Part shown: one piece after another, positions 53,030 to 63,348 of the stretch
Layout of the letters: every line of letters begins with the position of its first letter
Numbering within the stretch: the stretch's first letter is position 1
Source of the DNA: Heterodera schachtii
Lineage: Eukaryota; Nematoda; Chromadorea; Rhabditida; Heteroderidae
Assembly (NCBI GenBank): GCA_023374025.1
Contig: SIJG01000002.1
Coordinates: 3,417,626 to 3,481,625 of the forward strand
Direction of reading: 5' to 3'
Length of the DNA stretch: 64,000 bases
Translations under genes and position numbers: made by a program
Notes under the pieces: generated by a model
The model's database searches: none
What the model was told of the DNA's origin: nothing
What the model saw: the letters and a program-made list of their open reading frames with translations, nothing else

Positions 53030-54819
53030 GCAACTCATTCTTTGTAATTTTGCCCAGCAATACGCCGGGTTTCGTCGGAAATAAAACAAATAAATTCAAA
53101 GTACACTTGCCAAAGAAATTAGTGTTTGATGGGCCGGGATGGATGGTGGGCATGTCTGGCATAATATACCCCAACAGGTGAGTTGTCTTGTACAGTTTTC
53201 AGTGGCATTGTATGGTTTAGCTGGGCGACTGTAGGGACTCTGGAGAGGCAATACGTAGTGGTACACCTTCGCGATGGTCGCAAGTTCCGTTTCCGAGTGC
53301 CAAGGGGTAGCTTCCTTTCTCCTCAGCAGCTCGAACGGGGGATGCACCATGGCATGATTGCGGAAATGGAAAGACTCCTGACCCGAAAAAGGTCAATACA
53401 GTACCCGGATGAGGGAGAAATTCTTGACATGGAAGTCGTTGAGGAGGAAGAGACCGGTGAAGCGCCAGTAAATCCGCTTAAAAATCGCACAAAACTCGAT
53501 CAAATTAGCATGAAGTATGAGCGAGACAAAAAAGAGATGGAGGAGGAGGATAAACGGCGACAGCAGCGAGAAGAGCAGCAGAGAAAGCAGCAGGAAGAGC
53601 AGCTGAGAAAAGCAGCGAGAGGAGCAGCATGAGAAAACAGCGAGAGGAGCAACAGAGGAAGCAGCAAGAAGAGCAGCAGCGAAAACAACGAGAAGAACAG
53701 CAGAGAAAACAGCAGGGAGAACAGCAGCGAAAGCAGCAAGAAAAAGAACAAGAGAAGGCAAGGAAATCTGAGGCGGACCGCGTAGCCAAAGAGAAGAAGA
53801 CAGAAAAGGAGCGGTTAGCAAAGGAGGAAGAAGAACGACTCGCAAAGAAGAAGGCGGAAGATGAACGCTTGGCTAGAGAGAAGAAGGAAAAAGAAGATGA
53901 ACGACTCGCAAAGAAGAAGGCGGAGGATGAACGCTTGGCTAGAGAGAAGAAGGAAAAAGAAGATGAACGACTCGCAAAGAAGGCGGAGGAGGATCGCTTA
54001 GCCAGGTTAAAGCAGCGAGAGTTGGAGCTGCTAAAAGAGCTGAAGCCGTGGCGTGGCGGCTACATGCGACTGGTACACGGCAAGGACCCGACCCCCGACG
54101 TTCATTATCTGCACGAAAAGGATGACTATCACTTTGTGAATGCTGTGCACAAGTACATTGTCCAACATCCGGAACTGCCATGGGACTCGCCGGAGTTTAA
54201 CCCATCAGCAAACATTCAGCAAAACATTGCAGAGTTCCGGGAAATCTTTGAGAGCGAAGTGTTCGACGAAAATTATGCGCTGAAGACAAGAGAGGAGAAG
54301 AACGAGCTGATAGAGCTGGTCAAGGGATTCCGATTCTACTTCGCGGACGAGCTTGGACGCTTTACGCTAAGGATTTTCAGCGACAAAATATCACACATCA
54401 CTTTGACGGATCAGCTGGCCTACGTGTTGGGCTACGAGCAGCAGCAAGGAATTCATAACGAAGATCAAGCCAAGTACGCTGTGGACTTGGCCGGTGGTGT
54501 CAGTCACCTGTGCATATACCTAAACAGTGGAATCATCGAAAGCATGATTTTTGGCAACACCTTCGCCAATCTCCTCCAAGTGATTGCGGTTGAGGGCGCG
54601 TCAGGCAGTGTGGTAGAGAAGGACTTTCAGTCACCGTTATTCCACAAAATAGTCGCTAGAGAGGTGGACGTGCTGGACGTTGAGATTCGTACGCTGACCG
54701 GACGGTAGTGTTGAGATTTTCAAAATATTTTCTCTACTTTTTTTGATTTAAGAGAAGTGCCTTTTGAATTTGGCCAAGTTGTGCTGACTCTTCAGTTTAA
54801 AAAAGTCGTAACCTTCTGA
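53026..54819 (+). CDS. Maverick minor capsid (penton-like) protein with a coiled-coil insert; frame change inside the insert
   Basis: Exons 53026-53177, 53221-54704, 54753-54819. The N-terminal part (NKFKVHLPKKLVFDGPGWMV, then YPN..WATVGTLE) and the C-terminal part (GRFTLRIFSDKISHITLTDQ, ending in a VVLTLQF strand) match the minor capsid of other Mavericks, expected at capsid vertices. Between them lie some 180 residues of Glu/Lys/Gln/Arg repeats (REEQQRKQQ units, then a duplicated ERLAKKKAEDERLAREKKEK block), predicted as a long coiled coil. The first half of the insert and the second half are in different frames, meeting around 53590-53632; a one-base change or an unseen intron in the repeat would explain it. 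It starts by overlapping the previous stop. Confidence 0.8.
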
Positions 54820-54823
54820 TACG

Positions 54824-55330
54824 ATGGTCCGAGTTATATTCAACGGGTCGAACTTGCGGTTGGAGAATTATCAGCAGGGTGGAAGCATCTCGTACTTTGA
54901 GGGAGCCCCAACCTTCCAGCGTGGCTATGGCTACTTCCTTGGAATCCCAAGACAGAAGGGAGCGGGAGTGGGAGCGGTACTGCGTAATCTTTGGCGCTAT
55001 CTCCGCCCTATGATCGCTGCGGCGAAGCCCTACGCAACAAACATAGCAGCTGAAGTTGGCAAAGAAGGGCTTGAGCGCGGCGCACGAGTGCTTGGCGAGG
55101 CTGCCAGAGGCGGCGATGTGAAGGAAGCGCTACTCGCAGAGGGAAGAGAAGGCATGAAAACGCTGCTGGACAAGGCATCTTCATCGCTACAGAAGGGCAG
55201 AGGGAGAAGAAGAAGGAAGCGAGGGACGAAAGCCGAGATCATTTTAAAACCCTCAGACATTGTTGGACAAACTGTTCCCCAGAGAGCTCTGTTAAAAAAG
55301 AAAAGATTTGATTCCCTTGGTTATTATTAA
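54824..55330 (+). CDS. small basic Maverick virion protein (pVI/PX-like)
   Basis: A 168-aa uninterrupted frame, 4 nt after the minor capsid stop. The N-terminus has a short aromatic/Gly segment (FEGAPTFQRGYGYFLGIPRQ), then an amphipathic helix stretch (VLRNLWRYLRPMIAAAKPYA), Ala/Gly-rich helices, and a very basic block (KGRGRRRRKRG) before the tail. Small basic proteins next to the capsid gene in Mavericks resemble adenovirus pVI/pX, which sit inside the capsid and contact DNA or membrane. Assignment rests on position and composition. Confidence 0.65.
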   Translation: MVRVIFNGSNLRLENYQQGGSISYFEGAPTFQRGYGYFLGIPRQKGAGVGAVLRNLWRYLRPMIAAAKPYATNIAAEVGKEGLERGARVLGEAARGGDVKEALLAEGREGMKTLLDKASSSLQKGRGRRRRKRGTKAEIILKPSDIVGQTVPQRALLKKKRFDSLGYY

Positions 55331-55335
55331 TCGGC

Positions 55336-56719
55336 ATGTTGTATAAAAAAGTTGATGCTGCGAGTGCAGAGGTGGTCAATAGCGGTTTGGACTTCTTCAG
55401 TACACCGCCTACAAACTGTGCGGTGTCCAACTCCAACTATCGCGAGTACTTGACACTGAACCCGATCAGCTCAAGGCCTTTCCATTTTAAGGCAAATGCT
55501 TGGCAAAATGTAACTCTTTTCAGTGTTTGTTCAGATTCATCCGATCACCAGCTACATAGACCTCAGCAAAGTGTTTGTGTGCACGGAGTTCAAAGTCAAA
55601 AAGATCGCAGAAGACGGAGTGATTGTCGACATGCCGGCAAACGCGGCTGTTGGCCTTATACAAATGCCGGGTGCAACGTTCATCCGTAATCTGAAGGTGC
55701 ACATCAATCAGCGGGAGGTCTACGACTCCAACCAGTTGTACAGTTACAAGGTGTACCTGGACACCGAGCTCAGCTACCCTGCGGCGGCAAAGGACGCCTA
55801 CTTTGGCGTGGCGGGCTATTTTCGAGACAGTGACCCGACAAAGGTGAACGAAAAACGGAAAAAGGCGGTGGAGGAGAGCAAGAGTTTTCAAGCGATAAGC
55901 AAGCTGAGTGCTGACATATTCAACCAGGACTTGTACATGATCAGCAATGTAGAGATTGACATTGAGCTCGCACTGCAGTCGGACGACTTTATGATCCACC
56001 AGGACACTGCGAATAAGGACAAGTACACGGTTGAGATTGTTGACTGCAGACTGATCGTGAAGACTGTTGATTTGATGGACGGGCTGAGTCTTGACATTGC
56101 CAGGAAGTTGGACACTGAGCCTGCCAGATACGGAATTCGGAAGTCATTCATGAAATCGCTCTTCATCACTGGTGGCCGTTATGACTTCTCGGCCAACCTA
56201 TTCACGGAGGAGGTGCCACGAAGGGTTGTCATTGGCCTGGTGTCCAACCAGAATTACATTGGCCATAATCAGAAGAATCCCTTCTATTTTAACCACCACA
56301 ACGTGAGTGCCACTTGGCAGCTGCTTATGAATCAGATTATTCAGGTGCGGGACATTGAGCTTACGGCCTCTGGCAGGACATATCCCCAGTACCCGTACAA
56401 CTTGGACTACAAGAACAACAGATACGCAAGGGCATATCATGATGCCCAAGAGCACCTCGGCATGGCGTGCACTACGGAAAGCAACGGGATCAGCTACAGC
56501 ATGTTCAAGACGGCCTACTGCCTCTATGTCTTCCAAATGACCAACGCGCAGGAGGACTCGCCAGGCTTTGAGCTGATTAAAGAGGGCTGTACTGCAGTGA
56601 ACATCCGATTCACTGAGGCAGTACCCAACGAGGGCGTCACTTTGATTGCGTACGGCGAGGCAGACGGGCTCATTCTTATAGATCGTAACCGATCGATCAC
56701 TAGTGACCTCACAGTATGA
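55336..56719 (+). CDS. Maverick major capsid protein (double jelly-roll)
   Basis: Exons 55336-55491 and 55535-56719 give 446 aa. Motifs shared with other Maverick capsids: SYIDLSKVFVCTEFKV early, FIRNLKVHINQREVYDSN, YSYKVYLDTELSYP, LFTEEVPRRVVIGLVSNQNY with NPFYFNHHNV in the second half, and the ending GEADGLILIDRNRSI. Double jelly-roll proteins form trimers that build icosahedral shells. The intron is best read as GC-AG (CATTTTAAG^GCAAAT..TTCAG). An in-frame GT donor at AAT^GTAACT would add 7 residues. The stop codon overlaps the next ATG (ATGA at 56716-56719). No damage is seen. Confidence 0.92.
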
Positions 56720-56928
56720 GTCAGAATTATTCCTCTGAAAACATTCTGATGGACGCGCCTCCGAGGGACGGGATAGTGATGTGCTTTCCGGAAGTTATTG
56801 AGAAGTCGCCAATAAACTTTCTCTTCTGCCTTGTGTATCTGTTCGGTGCGGCAGGGGCTGCGGTCGTAGGCTTCTATTTATTCCTGCGAGAGAGAAGGAT
56901 TCGTAATGGACAACAGATTCATCGATAG
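56716..56928 (+). CDS. 70-aa single-pass membrane peptide of the Maverick
   Basis: The frame starts at the ATGA overlap with the capsid stop. An acidic/polar N-terminus is followed by one strong membrane segment (NFLFCLVYLFGAAGAAVVGF) and a positive C-terminal tail (LRERRIRNGQQIHR), so the N-terminus should face out and the tail the cytosol. It overlaps the protease start by 23 nt. Function is unknown; too short for a class I/II fusogen. Confidence 0.6.
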   Translation: MSQNYSSENILMDAPPRDGIVMCFPEVIEKSPINFLFCLVYLFGAAGAAVVGFYLFLRERRIRNGQQIHR

Positions 56929-57394
56929 ACTTCTCTTTGAGAATCCTGCGACGAAAAGGTACTTCAGCGGCACATATCCTGCAGATGGGTTGCCAAGGTG
57001 TTCAAGATTTCCATGCAGTCTAATTGTTAACCTGGTACGCTTAATTTTTGCTTAATTCGCTCATCGTATTTTCATTCAGGACCCTGCGGGTATGCCGGGA
57101 ACTCATTGGTGTGCGATATGGGCACAGTCTCCTGCTGTTGCCTACTTCTTTGACTCGTATGGAGAGATGCCTATCAGATTGATCAAAAAATATTTATCAG
57201 ATAATTTTAAAAAGATTTACTATAATAAGAGGAGATTTCAATCGGTGTTGTCCAATGTTTGTGGTCACTATGTAATTACATTCGTTTATTTTATGTCTGT
57301 CGGATTTGGTTTCGAAAATATTATGCAAATTTTAAATCGTTCAAATAACCCTGATGGATTTGTTTATTGGTTTGTAACAAAGAGCATACAATAA
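56906..57394 (+). CDS. adenain-like cysteine protease of the Maverick
   Basis: Exons 56906-57034 and 57080-57394 give 147 aa. The catalytic His lies in PGTHWCAIW, an acidic partner in YFFDSYGEMP and the Cys in LSNVCGHYVITF: the H..D/E..C order of the adenovirus protease/Ulp1 clan. It should cut capsid precursors during maturation. The start overlaps the membrane peptide gene. The frame is intact. The stop is 66 bp from the convergent small gene at 57461-57821. Confidence 0.9.
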
Positions 57395-57460
57395 ATGAAA
57401 TAAAATATGTTTGTGCTAAACTATAGATCGGATAAGACATCTTTGGTTCTTTGATTAAGT

Positions 57461-57821
57461 TTAACGACGAGTGCTCCCATAGGTCACGAAGAAATACAGT
57501 GCACCTTTGCGTATAAATTTGCGGAACTCCTCAACTCCACGTTTTTTCTCGAAAAATCCAACATATCCCATTGATCTTGGACCGTTTCCACTGTCAACAC
57601 CCTTGGTCTAAATATTAATGCATTTAAATATTATTATGTTTTTATTAACATACCCTTATCATGTCTCCTTCCTCCCAAACAATAATCTTTCTGGGTTGGT
57701 CACGAGACTCGAGAATGAAGACATCTCTTTCCACAAAATGCGGGACAGGCGTAACGCAGCCAAACTCTGTAGCAATGTGTTGAAGGACGGATTCACAGTC
57801 AGAAAGAAGGAAAGAATTCAT
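57461..57821 (-). CDS. 104-aa Maverick protein, unknown
   Basis: Exons 57654-57821 and 57461-57607, 315 nt in phase. The N-terminal half includes ESVLQHIATEFGCVTPVPHF, then REDQPRKIIVWEE-like acidic/aromatic sequence; the C-terminal half has SMGYVGFFEKKRGVEEFRKF and ends GALYFFVTYGSTRR. No domain is recognised. It is the rightmost gene, reads inward and is intact, so it is presumably useful to the element. Confidence 0.6.
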
Positions 57822-58025
57822 TTTTAATATTAATGAAATAAGAATGAGAGTGAATGACTGAAAATGATCACAAGATTGAAAAAGACGCCAAGCCACTTTT
57901 CCCGCCCATATTTGAATTTGAATTTAACGCGAAAGGTTTTCGCTTCAATAAATTATGGCGTTATGTATATATATATATTGTGGCGTTTTGTCTTATTTTG
58001 CGTATTTTCAAACTTTTTAGGCTGT

Positions 58026-58977
58026 ACTACAGTACCCCTTGCAGCGGTGACGTCATCATTTTTGCAGCATATAGTGAACAATTATCTTTTTCTGGCAAGT
58101 GGTCTCATGGCCGAGTGGTAGTGTGTTGGGTTGGTGGCAGAGCAAAAGTTCGAGTCCGCTTGCCTGCGGCTAATTTATTGCGATTTTTCACCGGACTACA
58201 GTATCCCTCGCAGTGGTGACGTCATCATCTTTGCAGCATATAGTGGACATTTAATCTTTTTCTGGCAAGTGGTCTAATGGCCGAGTGGTAGTGTGTTGGG
58301 TTTGTGGCAGACCGAAAGTTCGAGTCCACTAGCCTGCTGCTATTTTATTGCGATTTTTCACCGGGCTACAGTACCCCTCGCAGTGGTGACGTCATCATCT
58401 TTGCAGCATATAGTGGACAATTATCCTTTTTCCGGCAAGTGCTCACGTGGCAGAGTGGTAGTGTGTTGGGTTTTGTGGCAGAGCGAAAGTTCGAGTCCGC
58501 TTGACTGCGGCAATTTTATTGCAATTTCTCATCGGGCTACAGTATCCCTCGCAGTGGTGACGTCATCATCTTTGCAGCATATAGATGACAATTATCCTTT
58601 TTCTGGCAAGTGGTCTCATGGCCGAGTGGTAGTGTGTTGGGTTTGGTGGCAGAGCGAAAGTTCGAGTCCACTAGCCTCCGGCTGAATTTTTCGAATAAAA
58701 ATTGAAATAATTATTATTTAAAATAAAAATAATAAAAAAATAAAATAATAATTTTCAAAGAAAATTTAACAAAAAAGTCGCGCACCCCTGCAATAGGTTC
58801 GGGTTTGCAGAAAAAAAGTCGCGCAATAGGTTTTGGTTTCAGTACTGAAAATTTTGGCGCTCAGATGGCCCGCGCTCACTTGGCAGCGCTCACCTGGCTG
58901 GCGCTCAGTTGGCCTGCACCCCTCCCATAGGTATGGGAGGCTACCGTAATCCGGCGGATTTGTGGCCTGTAACTACT
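58026..58977 (-). repeat. Maverick right terminal inverted repeat, four ~170-bp units
   Basis: Reverse complement of the left terminal repeat, with one unit more. TGACGTCA occurs at 58048, 58217, 58387 and 58558. Each unit also has TGGCCGAGTGG (or a variant) and, about 30 bp later, GTTCGAGTCC. The outer 300 bp ends CCTGTAACTACT. Confidence 0.92.
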
Positions 58978-58983
58978 GTGAAT
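58978..58983. repeat. Maverick target-site duplication, right copy (GTGAAT)
   Basis: Identical to 40323-40328, directly after the last base of the element. Confidence 0.93.
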
Positions 58984-59405
58984 TAAAAAATTTTTGCGGA
59001 AAATGTGGTTGTTTTTTTTTTAGAAATTTTGTATAATTCTTGATGACAATTCATTAGAAATTGCAATTTTTTCCAAATGACGCCTTTTGTCACCACACCA
59101 CACTCTTTGCATAGAGATTTTTTTTTATAATTTGAAACCAACAGTCCCGAAAATTTCAAACTATTTGAGAGACCAGTAAAAAAAATTGACGAGATCGGGA
59201 GTGGGACTACCGTAAAAATTCCGCGGGAGTCTTGGTCCTGTCATTGTTGAACAAATCACGCGACAAAATTTCAAGAAAATTTTTCCCACCGCTGCGTTCG
59301 TTTGGCAAAATTTTGAAAAAGTAAAAACAGTTTTTGGCCAACATTTTCTTTCTTCTGGCCACGCCCTTGCTGCTTGTCGATAACATTTTCCCCCGTTTTA
59401 TTCAG

Positions 59406-60734
59406 GTATTATGATGACAAAGTGATCGCATTTCTCTTCCTTTTTCGGCACATTTTCGCAACTTTTGGCACAAATTTGGCCATTCATTTTGTGTTCGAAA
59501 TGCATTCGGACGTCGTTTTTGAAAAAATTTGGCCAATCATCAAGCACAACATTTACGGCTACGATTGGAGTCCATCTGCCATTTCCACAATTTTCGCCTC
59601 GTCAATCCGACCATTCTCAGCGATTGCCCGGCCCTCCGATCGGTCGCTTCCTTTGGCAATTCGCCCGAATTTCCGGCCGACGACAGAGAAAATGCGTCGG
59701 ATGGCCAAGCGGTGGCCAAATGGTTGTTTTCGCCGTCTTTGTCAGCGGGCGGCGACGGTTTGCCGCCAAAGTTTTTCAAATGCACATTCGCTCCATATGA
59801 ATCTGAATGGTCTCCACAAATCGAGGGACTTAAAGCGGTGAAGCAATTATAATAAGTCAATGGCCTTTGCTGGGTGATGGGCTACGCGAGATTCCTGACG
59901 GCTTTTCCAGTCGAATGCACATCCTTCCCGATCTTGGGATTAATTACTGTCCCGATCCCGGCATTAATTACTTTCTTGGTCCCAAGATCAATTACTGTCA
60001 GGGTCGCGGGATCAATATTCGTCCTGGTCCCGGGATTAATTACCGTCCCAATCCCGGGATCAATTACCATATCTCTGTCCAGGGATCAATTACCGTTCCG
60101 GGTTGATCCTCAGGATTAATTACCGTACCGGTCTCGCGATCAATTACCGTGTCCCGGTCCAGGGATCAATTACCGCCCCGCGTTTTGTTACTGCCCCCAG
60201 TCTCAGGATCAATTACCGTATCCCTGTCCAGAGATTAATTACCGTCCCGGTTTGATCCCCGGATCTATTACCGTATCCCGGTCCAGGGACCAAATACTGT
60301 CTCGGCTTAAATTACCGCCCGGTCCCGTGATCAATTACGTCCTGATCCCGAGAGTAACCGTCTTGGTGCCAGAATTCTTTTGGCATCGGTAATTAGGAGA
60401 CCGGAAGCGACAATTTTATGGAATTTTAGTCGAAACCATTTAGACATTTTCCACCGCCTCATCTCACGTCAATTTCATCATGGCCTTTTCCTTCCCAGTG
60501 GGATGCAATATTCAGATTGGGCCCATTCATTTGACCAATCTTTGGACCGGCGAACGGTTGGCACTGAAACAGCTCGGCCAATGGCGCTTTTTGTTGGTCC
60601 GTTGTCCAATTGTGCGCGATGAGCAAAAGTGGGCCAAATGGGAGAAGGATGCCACGGAATGGCGCTTTGTATGCCAATGGAACCGAATTGACATTGCCGT
60701 CCATCCGAACGAGTTGCCTGACAAATACGCGTAA
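59406..60734 (+). pseudogene. F-box-like family A gene, 3' exons (other side of the Maverick)
   Basis: Exon 59406-59837 begins YYDDKVIAFLFLF and shows EKIWPII, then changes frame at about 59575-59590 to give NPTILSDCPALR, EFPADDRENASDGQAVAKWL and KFFKC. The last exon, 60444-60734, gives TFSTASSHVNF, LTNLWTGERLALKQL, FLLVRCPIVRDEQKW and ends at TAA. Phases link it to 39701-40076. The four exons sum to 1049 nt, consistent with one lost base. The intron 59838-60443 holds a minisatellite. The frameshift is the main reason to call it broken; a base-calling error would also fit. Confidence 0.7.
59930..60360 (+). repeat. minisatellite of ~25-bp GGGATCAATTACCGTCCCGG units
   Basis: About 14-16 degenerate units of (C/G)GGGATCAATTACCGT(A)CCCGGTCC inside the last intron of the F-box-like gene. 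Confidence 0.85.
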
Positions 60735-62328
60735 GTCAATTATATTTTTTAAGTTGCCCAAATAAGAATTCCCGGTTTTCCCTGGATTTTAGCTGTTTGA
60801 AAAATGGTCGGGTCGTAGGATCCATGTAAAATCCTTTTAAGTTTTAATTACTAATGATTCTTTTCATAAACACTCACTTATAAATAATAAATTGAAATAT
60901 GAAAAATTTAAGCGGCATCTTTTGAATTATTACGCAGAATTTATTTTATTATTTTTTGACAAAGTTCTCAAAATATTATTTTTAATATTTTTTAGAGTAA
61001 AACTAACGGATTGGTAGTGATCATACTACTCGGATGATGACAGATGATCATTGTCAAATATATTATGTAAAGCGATCCAAAATATTTAATTTGTTGATTA
61101 TTCTTAATAATAATAATAATAAGGCATTTGTTTGTTCCATGGAAATTATGTTGAAAAAAGCCCTTAAAAACAAAAGGCGAGTCAAGGACAAAAAGTGCAA
61201 ACGTTAGTTACCATGGGACAAAAAGAGATTATTGAAAGTGGTTCTGCTGGGATTCGATTCACGGAAATTTTAATTTTTGAAAAGTCATAAATAGTTAATT
61301 AATTCTCTAATTTAAAGAATTTTTTTTCTGAATAAATAATTTAATAAAACATTTAAAAATCTCTAAAAAAGTATATAAGGAAATTTACTTTCCGAGCGCA
61401 ATTAATTTTTTAAGAATATAATATTATTAATTTACTATTTATTTTTTTGAGCAAATTTTTTTTATTTTATTTCTTTAATATTATCATTTTATTATTTAGT
61501 TTTAAATAAATTGTCACTTTGATTTTGGACTGTTTCCCTCCCCTCTATTTAATTGATGAATTAAAAAAAAATAAATTTACTTTTCTTACAGTTAATTTAA
61601 ATTTGAAAACAACAAAGTATTCGAAGCAAATTCAAAGTCCAAAAATGCCCCGCGGGGTCACTCTGTGTCTCTGCTCTGGCGATGCTTTTCTGCTTCTCTT
61701 CCGTTTGTTGTACGCTTTTCTCTTCCTTCGCCTTTCACTTGTGCTTGATGACCCCTCATTTGCTTGTCTATTAGTGGCGTTTCTCCTGTTTTATGTACAA
61801 TCGCCCATATTCTTTTTAGAATATTGACAATTTTGGCGAAAAACTGTTAATAATACCTAATTAAAAAAAGAAATTAGTTATCCTAAATTCCGCTCAAATT
61901 TTCAAAAATTTCTTTGCTTACTGGCACCAACAAATAAGGATAATTCTTTTTGTAGAACCGAGTCTTACAAATCATTAGGTTGGAATGAAAAGAGGATACC
62001 GGCAAAATCGATTTTTTAATGTAATGATTCACCGATTTTTGCTCAAATGCCTCGTTCGGTCTCAAGAAATATGTAAAAGAATAGTTTTGTTAATTACGGC
62101 CTTTCGTCTTGCACCCGCTCACCACATTCCAATTAGCAATTAATCACTTAAATTGGGAGAGTATTCGATGCTTTTCACATGGAATGATTAGCAAAGTGTG
62201 GACAAATATCGTAATACTAATCCTTTGTCCAGAAACAGATCAATTATCCCAAAGCCCAAATCGAGAGTGTCCCACTCGCTCTTGAGCATTTCCATTTTCC
62301 ATTGCTATTGTCCCCAAAAGTTGTCCCA
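60735..62328. other. AT-rich spacer
   Basis: Very AT-rich sequence without recognisable genes. Short open frames such as 61519-61827 (+) contain hydrophobic low-complexity stretches and no family features. Confidence 0.4.
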
Positions 62329-62505
62329 ATGGACCGCCGCCACCAATCTGCTGATTATTCTGACAGCATTAAACGACAATTGATCAATGAGTGTGCCGAG
62401 ATGGAGGAGCAAATTAGCCAACTTTACGAACGGAGAATTAAGCAGGAAAAGCAACTTGCGGAAAAAGATGAGATAAAAAAACGGCTGGAGAGCGACCTTT
62501 ATTAG
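62329..62505 (+). CDS. short coiled-coil ORF, possible exon or fragment
   Basis: A 58-aa frame from ATG 62329: MDRRHQSADYSDSIKRQLIN, then charged heptad-like sequence (EEQISQLYERRIKQEKQLAE). It resembles in style the coiled-coil start of the RING gene at 63349. It may be an exon of a related gene or a truncated copy; no splice partner was found. Confidence 0.3.
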   Translation: MDRRHQSADYSDSIKRQLINECAEMEEQISQLYERRIKQEKQLAEKDEIKKRLESDLY

Positions 62506-63139
62506 CAAAATGCACCATATTTCAAGAAATTTTTTTGGCAGGGTTCCTCGGCACGCCATTTGACCTCCAATTCAGTGGGATGTTGAATTGTCCTTAAAAA
62601 TCAATTTCCATTTTGTTATGCTTCATTTGTCAGGGTTTTAAGACGTCATTATAATAAATTGTATCATTTTCTCAAATTGCACAGAGAAAAAAGCACTGTT
62701 CAAATTAGGTGTTTCCGTTAATCCGGCATTTTGCCTCACGAAAAAATTCAAAAACAAATCACAAAGGCAAAACAATTAAATCCACATTACAAATGTAACG
62801 TTTCTTATATGTACATTTGCACGCAGATCAAATGCCCTCAAATGCTGGTTCTCATTTCATCAAAGAACTCACTTTTTCATAAATAGTTTTTAGTTTTTAC
62901 GAATAAATGCGGGCGAGGGAAATCCTTTCCTTTGTTAACAAAAGTTTATCATTTTTAATTTAAATGATAAATGTTGTACTAGCTCATGCTTTATTGGACC
63001 TGCTCTAACCGGGAGTGGGATTGGTGTTGGCATTCTCAAAACGCAGAAAGTTTTCCGCTTATTAGGCACCCTTCAAAATTCCCAACATTTCTCTGCGTGC
63101 CTTATTTTACCGATCTCTCTCAACTCTCTGTCTTTTTTA

Positions 63140-63320
63140 TAGAGTTGTACGGGACCTGGACTTGGTATTGAAAAAAACGCACAAATGAGTATCAAAGTCC
63201 CGGTTTCGACCGGAACCGGGACTAGTCCCGGTTTTTTCCCGGTTCTCCTAGCCAAAAAGTCCCGGGTTTTCAACCCGAAAAGTCCCGGTCCCGGTTTTTC
63301 TCAAATTCCCGGTCTGCATA
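63140..63320. repeat. GTCCCGG/CCGGGAC-rich palindromic segment
   Basis: Dense alternation of CCCGGTTT, CCGGGACT and their complements over 180 bp just upstream of the RING-gene ATG. It can form many alternative hairpins. Confidence 0.6.
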
Positions 63321-63348
63321 AATCTACTTTTTTAAGCACACTATAAAA

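Larger units (their letters stand above)
40329..58977 (+). mobile_element. Maverick/Polinton, 18,649 bp, with all core gene types
   Basis: The ends are AGTAGTTACAGG and CCTGTAACTACT, with long inverted terminal repeats and a 6-bp duplication. Core genes present: protein-primed family B DNA polymerase, retroviral-type integrase, A32-type packaging ATPase, adenain-like protease, double-jelly-roll major capsid, minor capsid, and several small proteins. Gene order and content are those of a virus-like Maverick. Polymerase, integrase, major capsid and protease are open. The ATPase has a frameshift and a stop, the minor capsid has a frame change in its coiled coil, and two other genes need a 1-nt change. 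The terminal repeats differ at scattered sites and in unit number, so the insertion is not brand new. Nearly all its genes carry 40-50-nt introns like the host's. Confidence 0.96.

Noticed and set aside
57618..57827. Open frame on + at the right end of the Maverick
   Set aside because: Antisense to the spliced two-exon gene on -, whose phases and protein-like content are better.
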